64,000 nucleotides of DNA from assembly GCF_052180245.1 (NCBI RefSeq), contig NZ_CP197474.1, positions 2,790,001 through 2,854,000 of the forward strand, read 5' to 3'. The stretch is from Parapusillimonas sp013416435 (GTDB taxonomy: Bacteria; Pseudomonadota; Gammaproteobacteria; Burkholderiales; Burkholderiaceae_B). Positions within the stretch are counted from its first letter, which is position 1. Every line of letters starts with the position of its first letter. Shown here piece by piece: positions 40,987-49,870 of the stretch. A program made the position numbers and the translations under genes. The notes under the pieces were generated by a model. That model was not told the origin of the DNA and did no database searches. It saw only the letters and a list, made by a program, of their open reading frames with translations.

Positions 40987-41334
40987 ATGGCCCAAAGCTC
41001 ATACACCACCATAAAGCAGAAAATCGAAAAAGAAATACTCAAGCTTCAGAAGCAGGCGCAGGCCCTGCGTGGCCCGGTGATAACATCGCTCATCAAGACC
41101 ATGCGCGAGTACGATATCACGCCCGACGACATCGCCGCCGCCTATGCCAGGAAAAACACGCGCGGCGGGGCGAAAAAAGCGGCTCCTGCGGCAGCGGGCG
41201 CCAAACGCAGCGTGCCTGTGAAATACAAGCATCCTGAAACTGGCGAAAGCTGGACCGGGCGCGGCAAAGCCCCTCGCTGGCTGACCTCTGCCGAAGCCGA
41301 GGGCGCCAGCCGCGACTCCTTCCTGGTCAAGTAA
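40987..41334 (+). CDS. H-NS histone-family nucleoid protein
   Basis: A 115-residue protein. The N-terminal helical part (residues 1-50) mediates oligomerisation. A basic, Ala/Lys-rich linker (about 55-78, with NTRGGAKKAAPAAAGAKR) leads to the C-terminal DNA-binding domain. That ends in KYKHPETGESWTGRGKAPRWL, the core of the H-NS AT-hook-like loop. Such proteins bind AT-rich DNA and silence acquired genes. The upstream region has a 19-bp tandem repeat and is strikingly AT-rich, which suggests self-binding. Confidence 0.93.
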   Translation: MAQSSYTTIKQKIEKEILKLQKQAQALRGPVITSLIKTMREYDITPDDIAAAYARKNTRGGAKKAAPAAAGAKRSVPVKYKHPETGESWTGRGKAPRWLTSAEAEGASRDSFLVK

Positions 41335-41364
41335 ACATTTGGAAACGACGCGCGCCGGGCCACC

Positions 41365-41382
41365 CCGTGGCCGTCGCCACGG
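41365..41382. terminator. Short hairpin between H-NS and DUF4136 genes
   Basis: Arms CCGTGGC and GCCACGG with a CGTC loop lie in the 95-base gap between the convergent H-NS-like and lipoprotein genes. There is no T run, so function as a terminator is uncertain. Confidence 0.35.
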
Positions 41383-41429
41383 TGCGCCTTCCGCCTCACC
41401 GGCGCAAAGGCGTCATTGCCGGACGGCCC

Positions 41430-42074
41430 TCAGCGCATCCTGTCATAGGTGACCTCGCGCGTCTGGCCGTTATTTCCCGGGAAATCATCGAATACGGCCC
41501 GTGCCAAATAGGGCATGATCTGTATCAGCCTGTCGTCGGTGCTGTTATGCACGGCGCTCGACCGATAGACCTCGGCCTTGTTATTGCTGTTGTCCTTGAT
41601 AATCACGGTGAGCGCATTCTTATATACGGTCACCGGCACATCCCTGGGATAACTGCTCATGAATATGCCGCCGCCCCAGCCGCCGCCATAAAAGCCGCCG
41701 AAAGCCGGGCCGAATCCCCAGCCGTCATTCAGATAATAATCATCGTATGTGCGAACCCAGGTTTGAGTAGCGGGATTCCCATATTCGATCGAAACAATGA
41801 AACGGGCCGCTCCGGCTGACGGCGCCTCCACCAGGCCGATGGGACCGATCGACGCCCGGACCATGTCGGCAACCGTCTGAAACTCAAGATTATTGACCTG
41901 CGTGGGCGCCGGTTCGATCCGATAGCTTGCGCCTTGCGCATTGGCCGGCCATTGCTGGAAACTGGTTACGCTTGCGGACAAAGTCGAAGCGCAACCACTT
42001 ACCAATACGGCAGCCGTCAGAACGAGGGAAGCGCGCCATGCACCCTTTCCATATTGCTGTAATCTGTTCCACAT
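41430..42074 (-). CDS. DUF4136-type outer-membrane lipoprotein
   Basis: A 214-residue lipoprotein. A basic N-terminus is followed by a hydrophobic stretch and the lipobox LVSGC, so Cys near residue 28 should be lipidated. Mature features are the ASVTSFQQWP start, a Gly/Tyr/Phe-rich loop (about 118-138, GFGPAFGGFYGGGWGGG) and a C-terminal IQIMPYLARAVFDDFPGNNG segment typical of DUF4136. The start at 42074 gives a proper signal peptide; an earlier in-frame start adds 14 residues before it. Function is unknown. Confidence 0.82.
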   Translation of the reverse strand: MWNRLQQYGKGAWRASLVLTAAVLVSGCASTLSASVTSFQQWPANAQGASYRIEPAPTQVNNLEFQTVADMVRASIGPIGLVEAPSAGAARFIVSIEYGNPATQTWVRTYDDYYLNDGWGFGPAFGGFYGGGWGGGIFMSSYPRDVPVTVYKNALTVIIKDNSNNKAEVYRSSAVHNSTDDRLIQIMPYLARAVFDDFPGNNGQTREVTYDRMR

Positions 42075-42256
42075 AAGACCCCCGTGTGTATGCTGAAACC
42101 GGACGGAGCAGCGCACGCCATTTTATCCAAAGCGCGCGCCTCAACCTATAGGATAAGACCACGGCGGCGGCTCAAAGGTTTCATATCGGTAAAAATTGCT
42201 GCGGTTGTACAATGGCCCGACGGGGCGGCATGCCCCGCAATCCGTAGCACTGATCC

Positions 42257-42754
42257 ATGGCACCGAACATTGAAATAAAAGCCGCCGAACTACCCCAAGA
42301 CCTCTCCGTTGTCAGGGAACTGTTCCGCGAGTACGCCGAAAGCCTGGATATCGACCTGGGCTTCCAGGATTTCGAAGCCGAATTATCAGCCCTGCCGGGG
42401 AAATACGCCGCTCCCGCAGGGCGGCTGCTCCTTGCCTGGACCGGCACGGATGCAGTTGGCTGCGTCGCCTTGCGCCCCATTGACGAAAACACCAGCGAAA
42501 TGAAACGTTTATACGTAAAGCCGGAAATGCGCGGCACTCGCCTGGGGAGCCGGCTCGCCGCACACATTTGCCAGGAAGCGCGCCGCGCCGGATATTCACG
42601 CATCTGTCTCGACACCCTTCCGACCATGTCGGCTGCCGTCAGGCTTTATACGTCGCTGGGATTCAAGCCTACGGAGCCCTACGTGTTCAACCCCATTCCG
42701 GGCGCCCTGTTCCTCGCCCTGGATCTGCATTCGCAGGACGGCAAGGAATCATAG
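42257..42754 (+). CDS. GNAT-family N-acetyltransferase
   Basis: A 165-residue GNAT protein. The acetyl-CoA loop is RLYVKPEMRGTRLGSRLAAHICQEAR (about residues 79-104, with the R/Q-x-x-G-x-G/A pattern), followed by YSRICLDTLPTMSAAVRLYTSLGFKPT. Substrate is unknown. It is transcribed toward pepN, which begins 129 bases downstream, but a shared transcript is uncertain. Confidence 0.88.
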   Translation: MAPNIEIKAAELPQDLSVVRELFREYAESLDIDLGFQDFEAELSALPGKYAAPAGRLLLAWTGTDAVGCVALRPIDENTSEMKRLYVKPEMRGTRLGSRLAAHICQEARRAGYSRICLDTLPTMSAAVRLYTSLGFKPTEPYVFNPIPGALFLALDLHSQDGKES

Positions 42755-42883
42755 CGGGCCCGCCGCCCGAAAAAAATCCCGATGGCCTTTGGAGCAAGAC
42801 GGCGGCGCCATTCCACTTTGCGGTCGCCAGATCGGTCGTAGACACTACAATAGAGCGTCGAGAATCCATTTCTGTCCAATGCC

Positions 42884-45586
42884 ATGCGTACCGATACCGC
42901 GCCTACCATTTCGCGTCACGATTATCAGCCTTATCCATACCGGCTGCCTCATGTAAAGCTCAGCCTCGATCTTGATCCCGCCCGCACTCGCGTGCATGCG
43001 CAATTGAATTTCGAAAGCACATCCGCCAGCCGGCAAGCATTGATACTCAACGGCCAGGATCTCGAACTCGAGTCCATCGCGATCGACGGCCGGCCCCTGG
43101 CCGCCGAAGAATACCTGCTGCAGGCCGAGACGCTCACCGTCTACCCGAAGACGGAACGCTTCACACTGGATATCGTCAGCGTTTGCAGACCCGAGGAGAA
43201 TTCCAGCCTCATGGGGCTGTATGTGTCGGGCAACCATTTGTTCACCCAGTGCGAGGCCGAGGGCTTTCGCCGGATCACATGGTTCCCGGACCGCCCGGAC
43301 GTCATGTCACAATATGAAGTCGTTCTGCGCGCCGACAAGCAAACATACCCCTTGCTGCTGTCCAACGGCAATTTGCTCGCACAGCGCGATCTTCCCGATG
43401 GACGCCATGAAGCGCACTGGGAGGACCCGCATCCCAAGCCCAGCTACCTGTTCGCCGTCGTGGCGGGCGATTTCGACTGTCGCGAAGAACATGCGCAAAC
43501 GCAAAGCGGACGCGACACCTTGCTTCAGGTCTACAGCGACCGGGGCTCGTTCGGAAAAACGCAATGGGCCCTGGACAGCCTGCGCCGCTCGCTCGAATGG
43601 GACGAGCGCCGCTTCGGCCTCGAACTGGACCTGGACCGTTTCATGATCGTGGCGGCACGCGACTTCAACATGGGCGCAATGGAGAACAAGGGGCTCAACG
43701 TCTTCAATTCGTCCTATGTGCTCGCTGACAAGGACACCGCCACCGACGCCGCGTACCGGGCGATCGAGGCAGTCATCGGGCACGAATACTTCCATAACTG
43801 GACGGGCAACCGGGTCACTTGCCGAGACTGGTTTCAGTTGTCGCTCAAGGAAGGCCTCACGGTGTTCCGCGACCAGGAATTTTCCGCGGACATGCTGGCG
43901 CACGGCCTCTCGGGCGCCGAAGCCGCCAGCGCGCGAGCCGTGAAGCGCATCGATGACGTCAGCATGCTGCGCATCGCCCAGTTTCCCGAAGACGCCGGCC
44001 CCATGGCTCACCCCATCCGTCCGGAAAGCTATCAGGAGATCGGCAATTTCTACACGGCGACCGTGTACGAGAAAGGCGCCGAGGTCATCCGCATGCAGCA
44101 TACGCTTCTTGGCGAAGAGGGATTCCGAGCGGGAATGGACGAGTATTTCCGCCGTCACGACGGCCAGGCCGTCACTTGCGACGATTTCGTCAACGCGATG
44201 GAGTCGGTGTATGTGCGGAAGTACCCCGGCAGGAAGCTCGACATCTTCCGACGCTGGTACGCCCAGGCGGGCACGCCCAGGGTTGCCGTCACCATGCGCT
44301 ACGACGCCGATGCCCGAAGCTGCGCCGTCACGCTCGCCCAGCGATGCGACCCGGTCGGCATCGAGAAGCTGCAGGATCCTCCCGCCGAAAAACCGCCTTT
44401 GCATATCCCGTTCGCCCTGGGCATGCTGGACCGGAATGGCGCGCCACTGGCACCCGAACTGGACGGCACCGCTCAGGACACCGTCCTGCTCGAACTGCGC
44501 GATGCGCAGCAGACATGGATATTCAACAATATTCCCGATCGCCCTGTGCTGTCGCTGCTGCGTAATTTTTCAGCGCCGGTCATCGTCGAATACGACCGCC
44601 CGGACACCGAGCTGATGTTGCTGGCCCGCCATGACACCGATCCGTTCGCCCGCTGGGAAGCCGGCCAGGAACTGGCCACCCGCCGGCTGCTGGCCATGGT
44701 CGACGCGCTGCGCCAGGACCAAGCCCCGGCGGCGGACGAGGCGCTGCTCGATACCTGGCGGCACTTGCTGGTTGATGCGACGCTGACACCCGCCTATAAG
44801 GCGCGTGTCCTGAGCCTGCCCGCCGAAAAAGAGCTGCTCGAGAAAACCTCGCCCATGGACCCGATACACGTGGTTCAGGCGCGGCGCCTGCTGCGTGCGC
44901 AATTGGGCGAAGCTCTGGCTGCCGAATGGCTGTCCGCTTATCGCTCGGCGCCGGATGACGGCGACTACAGCCCGGATCCTTTATCGGCGGGCCTGCGCTC
45001 GCTGAAGAACCTCGCGCTGTCCATGCTGATGGCGGGGGCGCATCCACAGGCCGAAGCCCTTGCACTCCAGCAGTATGAAGACGCCGGCAACATGACGACC
45101 CGGATGGGCGCCCTGTCCGCCCTGGTCCATCATTCGAAATCCGCGGAATGCGCCCAGGCGCTCAGCCACTTCTACGAGCAATGGCAGCACGATCCGCTGG
45201 TCATGGACAAATGGTTCACCCTGCAAGCGACAGCGCCCGGCACAACGGTGGAAACGGTGCGCGCACTGATGCTGCATCCGGCTTTTTCGCTGCGCAACCC
45301 GAACCGGGCCCGCTCGCTGATTTTCCAGTTCTGCATGAACAACCTGGAAGGCGTGCATAATGCCGACGGTTATGCCTTCTGGGCCGAGCAAGTGATCGCG
45401 CTGGATGCCTTGAACCCCGAGATCGCCGCCAGGCTTGCGCGTGCCTTCGACAACTGGGCGCGCTTCGCCGAACCTCAGCGCAGCGCCATGCAGTCGGCGC
45501 TGCGACACATACAAGACCAGGAAAAATTATCGCGCAACGTCGCGGAAATCATCACCAAAGCCCTAGCTGTCGGAGTAAAAAAATGA
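42884..45586 (+). CDS. pepN: Aminopeptidase N
   Basis: A 900-residue M1 metallo-aminopeptidase that removes N-terminal residues from peptides in the cytoplasm. The zinc motif HEYFHNWTGNRVTCRDWFQLSLKEG (about residues 302-326) supplies two His and a Glu, with the catalytic Glu in HEYFH. The exopeptidase motif is GAMENKG (about 265). The C-terminal helical domain matches E. coli PepN (870), which is about 30 residues shorter. The fbp start overlaps its stop (ATGA). Confidence 0.96.
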   Translation: MRTDTAPTISRHDYQPYPYRLPHVKLSLDLDPARTRVHAQLNFESTSASRQALILNGQDLELESIAIDGRPLAAEEYLLQAETLTVYPKTERFTLDIVSVCRPEENSSLMGLYVSGNHLFTQCEAEGFRRITWFPDRPDVMSQYEVVLRADKQTYPLLLSNGNLLAQRDLPDGRHEAHWEDPHPKPSYLFAVVAGDFDCREEHAQTQSGRDTLLQVYSDRGSFGKTQWALDSLRRSLEWDERRFGLELDLDRFMIVAARDFNMGAMENKGLNVFNSSYVLADKDTATDAAYRAIEAVIGHEYFHNWTGNRVTCRDWFQLSLKEGLTVFRDQEFSADMLAHGLSGAEAASARAVKRIDDVSMLRIAQFPEDAGPMAHPIRPESYQEIGNFYTATVYEKGAEVIRMQHTLLGEEGFRAGMDEYFRRHDGQAVTCDDFVNAMESVYVRKYPGRKLDIFRRWYAQAGTPRVAVTMRYDADARSCAVTLAQRCDPVGIEKLQDPPAEKPPLHIPFALGMLDRNGAPLAPELDGTAQDTVLLELRDAQQTWIFNNIPDRPVLSLLRNFSAPVIVEYDRPDTELMLLARHDTDPFARWEAGQELATRRLLAMVDALRQDQAPAADEALLDTWRHLLVDATLTPAYKARVLSLPAEKELLEKTSPMDPIHVVQARRLLRAQLGEALAAEWLSAYRSAPDDGDYSPDPLSAGLRSLKNLALSMLMAGAHPQAEALALQQYEDAGNMTTRMGALSALVHHSKSAECAQALSHFYEQWQHDPLVMDKWFTLQATAPGTTVETVRALMLHPAFSLRNPNRARSLIFQFCMNNLEGVHNADGYAFWAEQVIALDALNPEIAARLARAFDNWARFAEPQRSAMQSALRHIQDQEKLSRNVAEIITKALAVGVKK

Positions 45587-46587
45587 CACGAAAAACGCTT
45601 ACCCAGTATCTGGTGGAGCAACAGCGCCGAAAGCAGGCGGTATCCGCCGAGGTACGCCTGCTCATCGAAATCGTCGCCCGGGCCTGCAAGGCCATCGGGC
45701 ATGCCGTGAGCAAAGGCGCCCTTGGCGGCGTGCTTGGCAGCCTGGACAGCGAAAACGTGCAAGGCGAGGTCCAGAAGAAGCTCGATGTGCTCTCCAACGA
45801 GATCCTGCTCGAAGCCAATGAGTGGGGCGGCCACCTGGCGGGCATGGCGTCCGAGGAGATGGAGACCATACACCTGATTCCCAACCGCTATCCGAAGGGC
45901 GAGCACCTGCTGCTGTTCGATCCCCTGGACGGCTCCTCGAACATCGACGTCAACGTTTCCATCGGCACCATCTTCTCGGTGCTGCGCGCGCCGCACCATG
46001 CCTCGGGCCGCGACATCGAGGAAGCGGACTTCCTTCAGCCAGGCAGCCAGCAGGTTGCGGCCGGTTACGCCGTGTACGGGCCGCAAACGATGCTGGTGCT
46101 GACCGTCGGCAACGGCGTGGTCGGCTTCACGCTCGACCGCGAGATGGGTTCATGGGTGCTCACCCACGAAGACATCCAGATTCCGCAACAGACCGCGGAG
46201 TTCGCCATCAACATGTCCAACATGCGCCACTGGGAGGCACCCGTCAAGCGCTATATAGACGACTGCCTGGCCGGCAAGACCGGCCCGCTGGGCAAAGACT
46301 ACAACATGCGCTGGATCGCCTCGATGGTGGCGGACGTGCACCGCATCCTGACGCGCGGGGGCATATTCATGTACCCGCGCGATGAACGCCCATCCGGCAA
46401 GAAAGGCAAGCTGCGCCTAATGTACGAAGCCAATCCCATGAGCTTCATCGTGGAACAGGCCGGCGGCGCGGCCACCGATGGCTCGGAGCGCATTCTGGAC
46501 CTCCACCCGGAGGCCCTGCACCAGCGCGTAGGCGTGGTGCTGGGCTCGAAGGAAGAAGTCGAACGCGTCAAGAAGTACCACGCCTAA
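45583..46587 (+). CDS. fbp: Fructose-1,6-bisphosphatase class 1
   Basis: The gluconeogenic phosphatase that makes fructose 6-phosphate. The 334-residue protein has the metal-binding motif LFDPLDGSSNIDVNVSIGTIFS (about residues 108-129) and the sugar-phosphate site region GKLRLMYEANPMSFIVEQAGG (about 271-291). Length matches the class I family. It is translationally coupled to pepN. The convergent gap to the quinone oxidoreductase gene is filled by palindromic repeats. Confidence 0.96.
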   Translation: MTRKTLTQYLVEQQRRKQAVSAEVRLLIEIVARACKAIGHAVSKGALGGVLGSLDSENVQGEVQKKLDVLSNEILLEANEWGGHLAGMASEEMETIHLIPNRYPKGEHLLLFDPLDGSSNIDVNVSIGTIFSVLRAPHHASGRDIEEADFLQPGSQQVAAGYAVYGPQTMLVLTVGNGVVGFTLDREMGSWVLTHEDIQIPQQTAEFAINMSNMRHWEAPVKRYIDDCLAGKTGPLGKDYNMRWIASMVADVHRILTRGGIFMYPRDERPSGKKGKLRLMYEANPMSFIVEQAGGAATDGSERILDLHPEALHQRVGVVLGSKEEVERVKKYHA

Positions 46588-46599
46588 GGGTTCGCCCAA

Positions 46600-46714
46600 G
46601 GGGTCAGACCCCGTACGGGGTCTGACCCCACGCCCAATGAAAAAGGGTCAGACCCCGCAGGGGTCTGACCCTATGTCCAATGCGGGGTCTGACCCTGCCG
46701 AGGCAGACCCCGCA
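46600..46714. repeat. Block of three palindromes at fbp/qor junction
   Basis: A full copy lies at 46600-46629 (centre GTAC) and a shortened copy at 46645-46671. A third element at 46681-46714 has the arms outside in: TGCGGGGTCTG and CAGACCCCGCA are reverse complements over 11 bases. The linkers (CGCCCAATGAAAAA, TATGTCCAA) differ from the composite repeat at 25.2 and 38.4 kb. Confidence 0.93.
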
Positions 46715-46719
46715 AGACA

Positions 46720-47706
46720 TTAGTCCAGCGTGAGTATGGTCGCGCCGGTGGTCTTGCGGCCGGCGAGCGCGGTCTGGGCTTCGCCGGCGTCGGCCAGAGC
46801 AAAGCGCTGGCCGATGTTGATGCTGATTTTCTTCTTGGACACCAGTCCGAAGAGTTCATCCGCCGACGCCTGCATTTTCTCGAGTGTCGCCACGTGCGCG
46901 CCCAAGGACGGACGGGTCACGAACAGCGATCCCTTGCTGGCCAGAATGCCGAGATTGACGCCCTCGACCGGGCCTGAAGCGTTACCGAAGCTGACCATGA
47001 GGCCGCGCGGTTCGAGGCAGTCCAGGGAAGTGAGCCAGGTGTCCTTGCCCACGCCGTCATAGACCACAGGCACCTTCTTGCCGTCGGTGAGCTCTTTGAC
47101 GCGCTCCACGACGTTTTCCTTGCTGTAGTCGATGACTTCCCATGCACCGTTTGCCTTGGCGAGCGCCGCCTTTTCGGGTGTGGATGCCGTGCCGATGAGC
47201 TTGACGCCCAAGGCTTTGGCCCATTGGCAGGCAATCAGGCCTACTCCCCCGGCCGCCGCGTGGAACAGGATGGTTTCCCCGCCTTGCAGGCGATAGGTCT
47301 GACGGAACAGGTACTGAACGGTCAGCCCCTTCAGCATGAGCGCCGCGGCCTGCTCGAAACTGACATTGCGAGGAATCTTGACAACCTGGTTGGCAGGGAC
47401 ATTGCGCGCTTCGGCGTAGGCGCCCAGCGGGCTTTGCCCATAGGCGACACGATCGCCGACCTTCAGATGCTTGACGCCGCTGCCGACCGCTTCGACTACG
47501 CCCGAGGCTTCAAAGCCCAGGCCGTGCGGCAGCGGATGCGGATAAAGCCCCGTGCGGAAATAGATGTCGATAAAATTCAGGCCCACCGCCTTTTGGCGTA
47601 TAGTTACTTCGCTGTCCTGCGGCGCGGGCACGTCCACCGTTACCAGTTTCAGTACCTCTGGACCACCGTGCTCCTCGATGCGTATTGCTTTCACCTGCGT
47701 TTTCAA
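46720..47706 (-). CDS. Zinc-independent NADPH:quinone oxidoreductase
   Basis: A 328-residue medium-chain dehydrogenase/reductase of the QOR branch. It starts MKTQVKAIRIEEHGGPEVLKLV. The NADPH-binding Rossmann motif is LFHAAAGGVGLIACQWAKALGVKLIGT (about residues 145-171). The zinc ligands of alcohol dehydrogenases are absent. It reduces quinones by one or two electrons with NADPH. It is divergent from the DMT transporter gene, with 79 bases between the start codons. Confidence 0.92.
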   Translation of the reverse strand: MKTQVKAIRIEEHGGPEVLKLVTVDVPAPQDSEVTIRQKAVGLNFIDIYFRTGLYPHPLPHGLGFEASGVVEAVGSGVKHLKVGDRVAYGQSPLGAYAEARNVPANQVVKIPRNVSFEQAAALMLKGLTVQYLFRQTYRLQGGETILFHAAAGGVGLIACQWAKALGVKLIGTASTPEKAALAKANGAWEVIDYSKENVVERVKELTDGKKVPVVYDGVGKDTWLTSLDCLEPRGLMVSFGNASGPVEGVNLGILASKGSLFVTRPSLGAHVATLEKMQASADELFGLVSKKKISINIGQRFALADAGEAQTALAGRKTTGATILTLD

Positions 47707-47785
47707 GACCGACTCCTTGCAAGAAAATTGCTTGTCCGATAATGCGGCTAGTTTAAATCGTAAATGCGACTCTGTATCTGAAAAT

Positions 47786-48667
47786 ATGAATCGTCAACGT
47801 GCACTTTTTGCGATTCATGTCGCGGCCGTATTGTTTGGCCTGACGGGCATCTTCGGCGAACTCATCAATTCCGACGCCACCGTCATCACCGCCGGCAGAG
47901 CCGGCTTTGCATTCGCCGCCCTGTATCTGTTCATGCGCTTTCAGGGTGCATCCATCCTGCATGGCATCAATCTGCGCAACCTGGCCGTGCTCGCCCTGGC
48001 CGGCGCCATGCTCGCCACCCATTGGGTGACTTTCTTCATTTCGGTGAAGGTGTCGGGCGTGGCCATCGCCACCCTGGGATTCGCAAGCTTCCCGGCATTC
48101 ATCACATTATGTGAACGGCTGGTCTTCAAGGAGCGGGTCAGCGCCCAGGAATGGCTGATCGTGGGCCTGGTCACCCTGGGCCTGGTCCTGGTGACGCCCT
48201 CCATCGATCTTCGGGATGATGCCACGATCGGACTAGGCTGGGCCGTGCTTTCGGGTCTGACCTTCGCGCTGTTCACCCTCATCAATCGGCGCGCGGCGGG
48301 CCATCTGCCCGCGCAGCAAGTGGCCTGCTGGGAAAACCTGTTCGTGGCAATGCTTACGCTGCCGTTTTCATTTCCCGCCATCACGCACATTCAGGCGCTG
48401 GACTGGTTCTGGGTCGCCTTGCTGGGCATACTGTGCACGGCGCTGTCGCATTACCTGCTTGTGGCCAGCCTGAGCGTGCTGAACGCGCGCAGCGCCGGCA
48501 TCGTGATCGCCCTGGAGCCCGTTTATGCCATTTTCTTTGCGGCCGTCCTGTTTGCGCAATACCCCTCGACGCGCGCCCTGATCGGGGGCGCCCTGATGAT
48601 CAGCGCCATCGTGTGGTCGGGCTTGCGCAAAACCCAGCGCAAGCCTGCAAGCAGCGCCCCGCACTAG
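47786..48667 (+). CDS. DMT-superfamily (EamA) transporter
   Basis: A 293-residue inner-membrane protein with ten predicted spans in two EamA halves (about 5-135 and 150-285). It begins MNRQRALFAIHVAAVLFGLTGIFGELI. The first half ends with SFPAFITLCERLVFKERVSAQEW and the second with ALEPVYAIFFAAVLFAQYPSTRALIGGALMI, the standard EamA repeats. Such proteins usually export metabolites or amino acids. The start was placed at 47786, because the longer upstream frame overlaps the divergent gene. Confidence 0.9.
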   Translation: MNRQRALFAIHVAAVLFGLTGIFGELINSDATVITAGRAGFAFAALYLFMRFQGASILHGINLRNLAVLALAGAMLATHWVTFFISVKVSGVAIATLGFASFPAFITLCERLVFKERVSAQEWLIVGLVTLGLVLVTPSIDLRDDATIGLGWAVLSGLTFALFTLINRRAAGHLPAQQVACWENLFVAMLTLPFSFPAITHIQALDWFWVALLGILCTALSHYLLVASLSVLNARSAGIVIALEPVYAIFFAAVLFAQYPSTRALIGGALMISAIVWSGLRKTQRKPASSAPH

Positions 48668-48687
48668 AGGCTGTCAACGCCCGAGGC

Positions 48688-48717
48688 GGGGTCAGACCCC
48701 GTACAGGGTCTGACCCC
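48688..48717. repeat. Palindromic repeat at DMT/dmlA junction
   Basis: Arms GGGGTCAGACCCC and AGGGTCTGACCCC with centre GTAC, so one base pair is mismatched. It lies between two convergent genes, 20 bases past one stop and 16 bases before the other. Confidence 0.93.
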
Positions 48718-48733
48718 TCGCTTGCTGATCGGA

Positions 48734-49801
48734 TCAGGCCGCCGCCACGAGTTCGGCGATTGCCTTGCCGACTTCGCTCGTGCTTGCGGAGCCGCCCATG
48801 TCGGGCGTGCGCGGCCCGTTCTCGAGCACGGTCTCTATGGCCTTGACGACACTCGCGGCCACATCGGGATAACCAAGGAATTCGAGCATCATCGCGCCGC
48901 TCCAGATTTGCCCGATGGGATTGGCGATGCCCTTGCCGTAGATGTCGGGAGCCGAGCCGTGCACGGGCTCGAACAGCGATGGAAACTTGCGGTCCGGATT
49001 CAGGTTCGCCGAAGGCGCGATGCCTATGGTGCCCGTGCACGCCGGGCCCAGGTCGGAAAGAATGTCGCCGAACAGGTTGGATGCCACGACCACATCGAAC
49101 CAGTCTGGATGCTGCACGAAATGCGCGCAGAGGATATCGATATGGTATTTGTCCCAGCGTACGTCGGGATACTGGGCAGCCATCTCGGCAACGCGTTCAT
49201 CCCACCATGGCATCGAAATGGAAATGCCGTTGGACTTGGTTGCCGCGGTAAGATGCTTGCCCCGCTTTTGTGCAAGATCGAAGGCGAACTTCAGCACCCT
49301 GTCGGCGCCCACACGCGTGAATACGCTTTCCTGAATGACGACTTCCCGTTCGGTGCCCTCGAAGAGACGGCCGCCGCTGTTGGAGTATTCGCCTTCGGTG
49401 TTTTCGCGCACGATGTAGAAATCGATGTCGCCCGGCTTGCGGTCCGCCAATGGAGATCGTACGCCCGGCATCAGACGCACGGGACGCAGATTGATGTACT
49501 GGTCGAACTCCCGACGAAACTTGAAGAGGGATTCCCAAAGCGCGACATGGTCCGGCACCGTGGCCGGCCATCCTATGGCGCCGAAGAAAATCGCCTCGTG
49601 CCCGCCAATGCGGGTCTTCCAGTCCTCGGGCATCATGCGCCCATGTTTGGCGTAGTAGTCGCAGCTCCAGTCCAGCGTATCCCATTCGAACTGTATGCCA
49701 TGGCGGCCGGCAGCGGCCTCGAGCACCCGGAGCCCTTCCGGCATGACTTCCTTGCCGATGCCGTCTCCGGCAATCACCGCGATCTTATGCTTGTTCAACA
49801 T
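48734..49801 (-). CDS. Tartrate dehydrogenase/D-malate dehydrogenase family enzyme
   Basis: A 355-residue beta-decarboxylating dehydrogenase of the isopropylmalate family, in the DmlA/TtuC branch. It starts LNKHKIAVIAGDGIGKEVMPEG, with the substrate arginines in INLRPVRLMPGV, the ENTEGEYSNSGGR loop, and the NAD/metal segment VVVASNLFGDILSDLGPACTG followed by PVHGSAPDIYGKG. It oxidises D-malate or tartrate with NAD+ to pyruvate or oxaloglycolate products plus CO2. A Met four codons earlier (49813) could be the start. Confidence 0.9.
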   Translation of the reverse strand: MLNKHKIAVIAGDGIGKEVMPEGLRVLEAAAGRHGIQFEWDTLDWSCDYYAKHGRMMPEDWKTRIGGHEAIFFGAIGWPATVPDHVALWESLFKFRREFDQYINLRPVRLMPGVRSPLADRKPGDIDFYIVRENTEGEYSNSGGRLFEGTEREVVIQESVFTRVGADRVLKFAFDLAQKRGKHLTAATKSNGISISMPWWDERVAEMAAQYPDVRWDKYHIDILCAHFVQHPDWFDVVVASNLFGDILSDLGPACTGTIGIAPSANLNPDRKFPSLFEPVHGSAPDIYGKGIANPIGQIWSGAMMLEFLGYPDVAASVVKAIETVLENGPRTPDMGGSASTSEVGKAIAELVAAA

Positions 49802-49870
49802 GCGTTTCCTCACCTCTCTTGAAATAACGAGACGGGCCCACGCCCGCCTGATTCTTGATTATTGCCTTGA

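Noticed and set aside
48734..49801. 3-isopropylmalate dehydrogenase (leuB)
   Set aside because: The INLRPVRLMPGV and ENTEGEYSNSGGR segments fit the tartrate/D-malate branch, and no leuCD genes are near.
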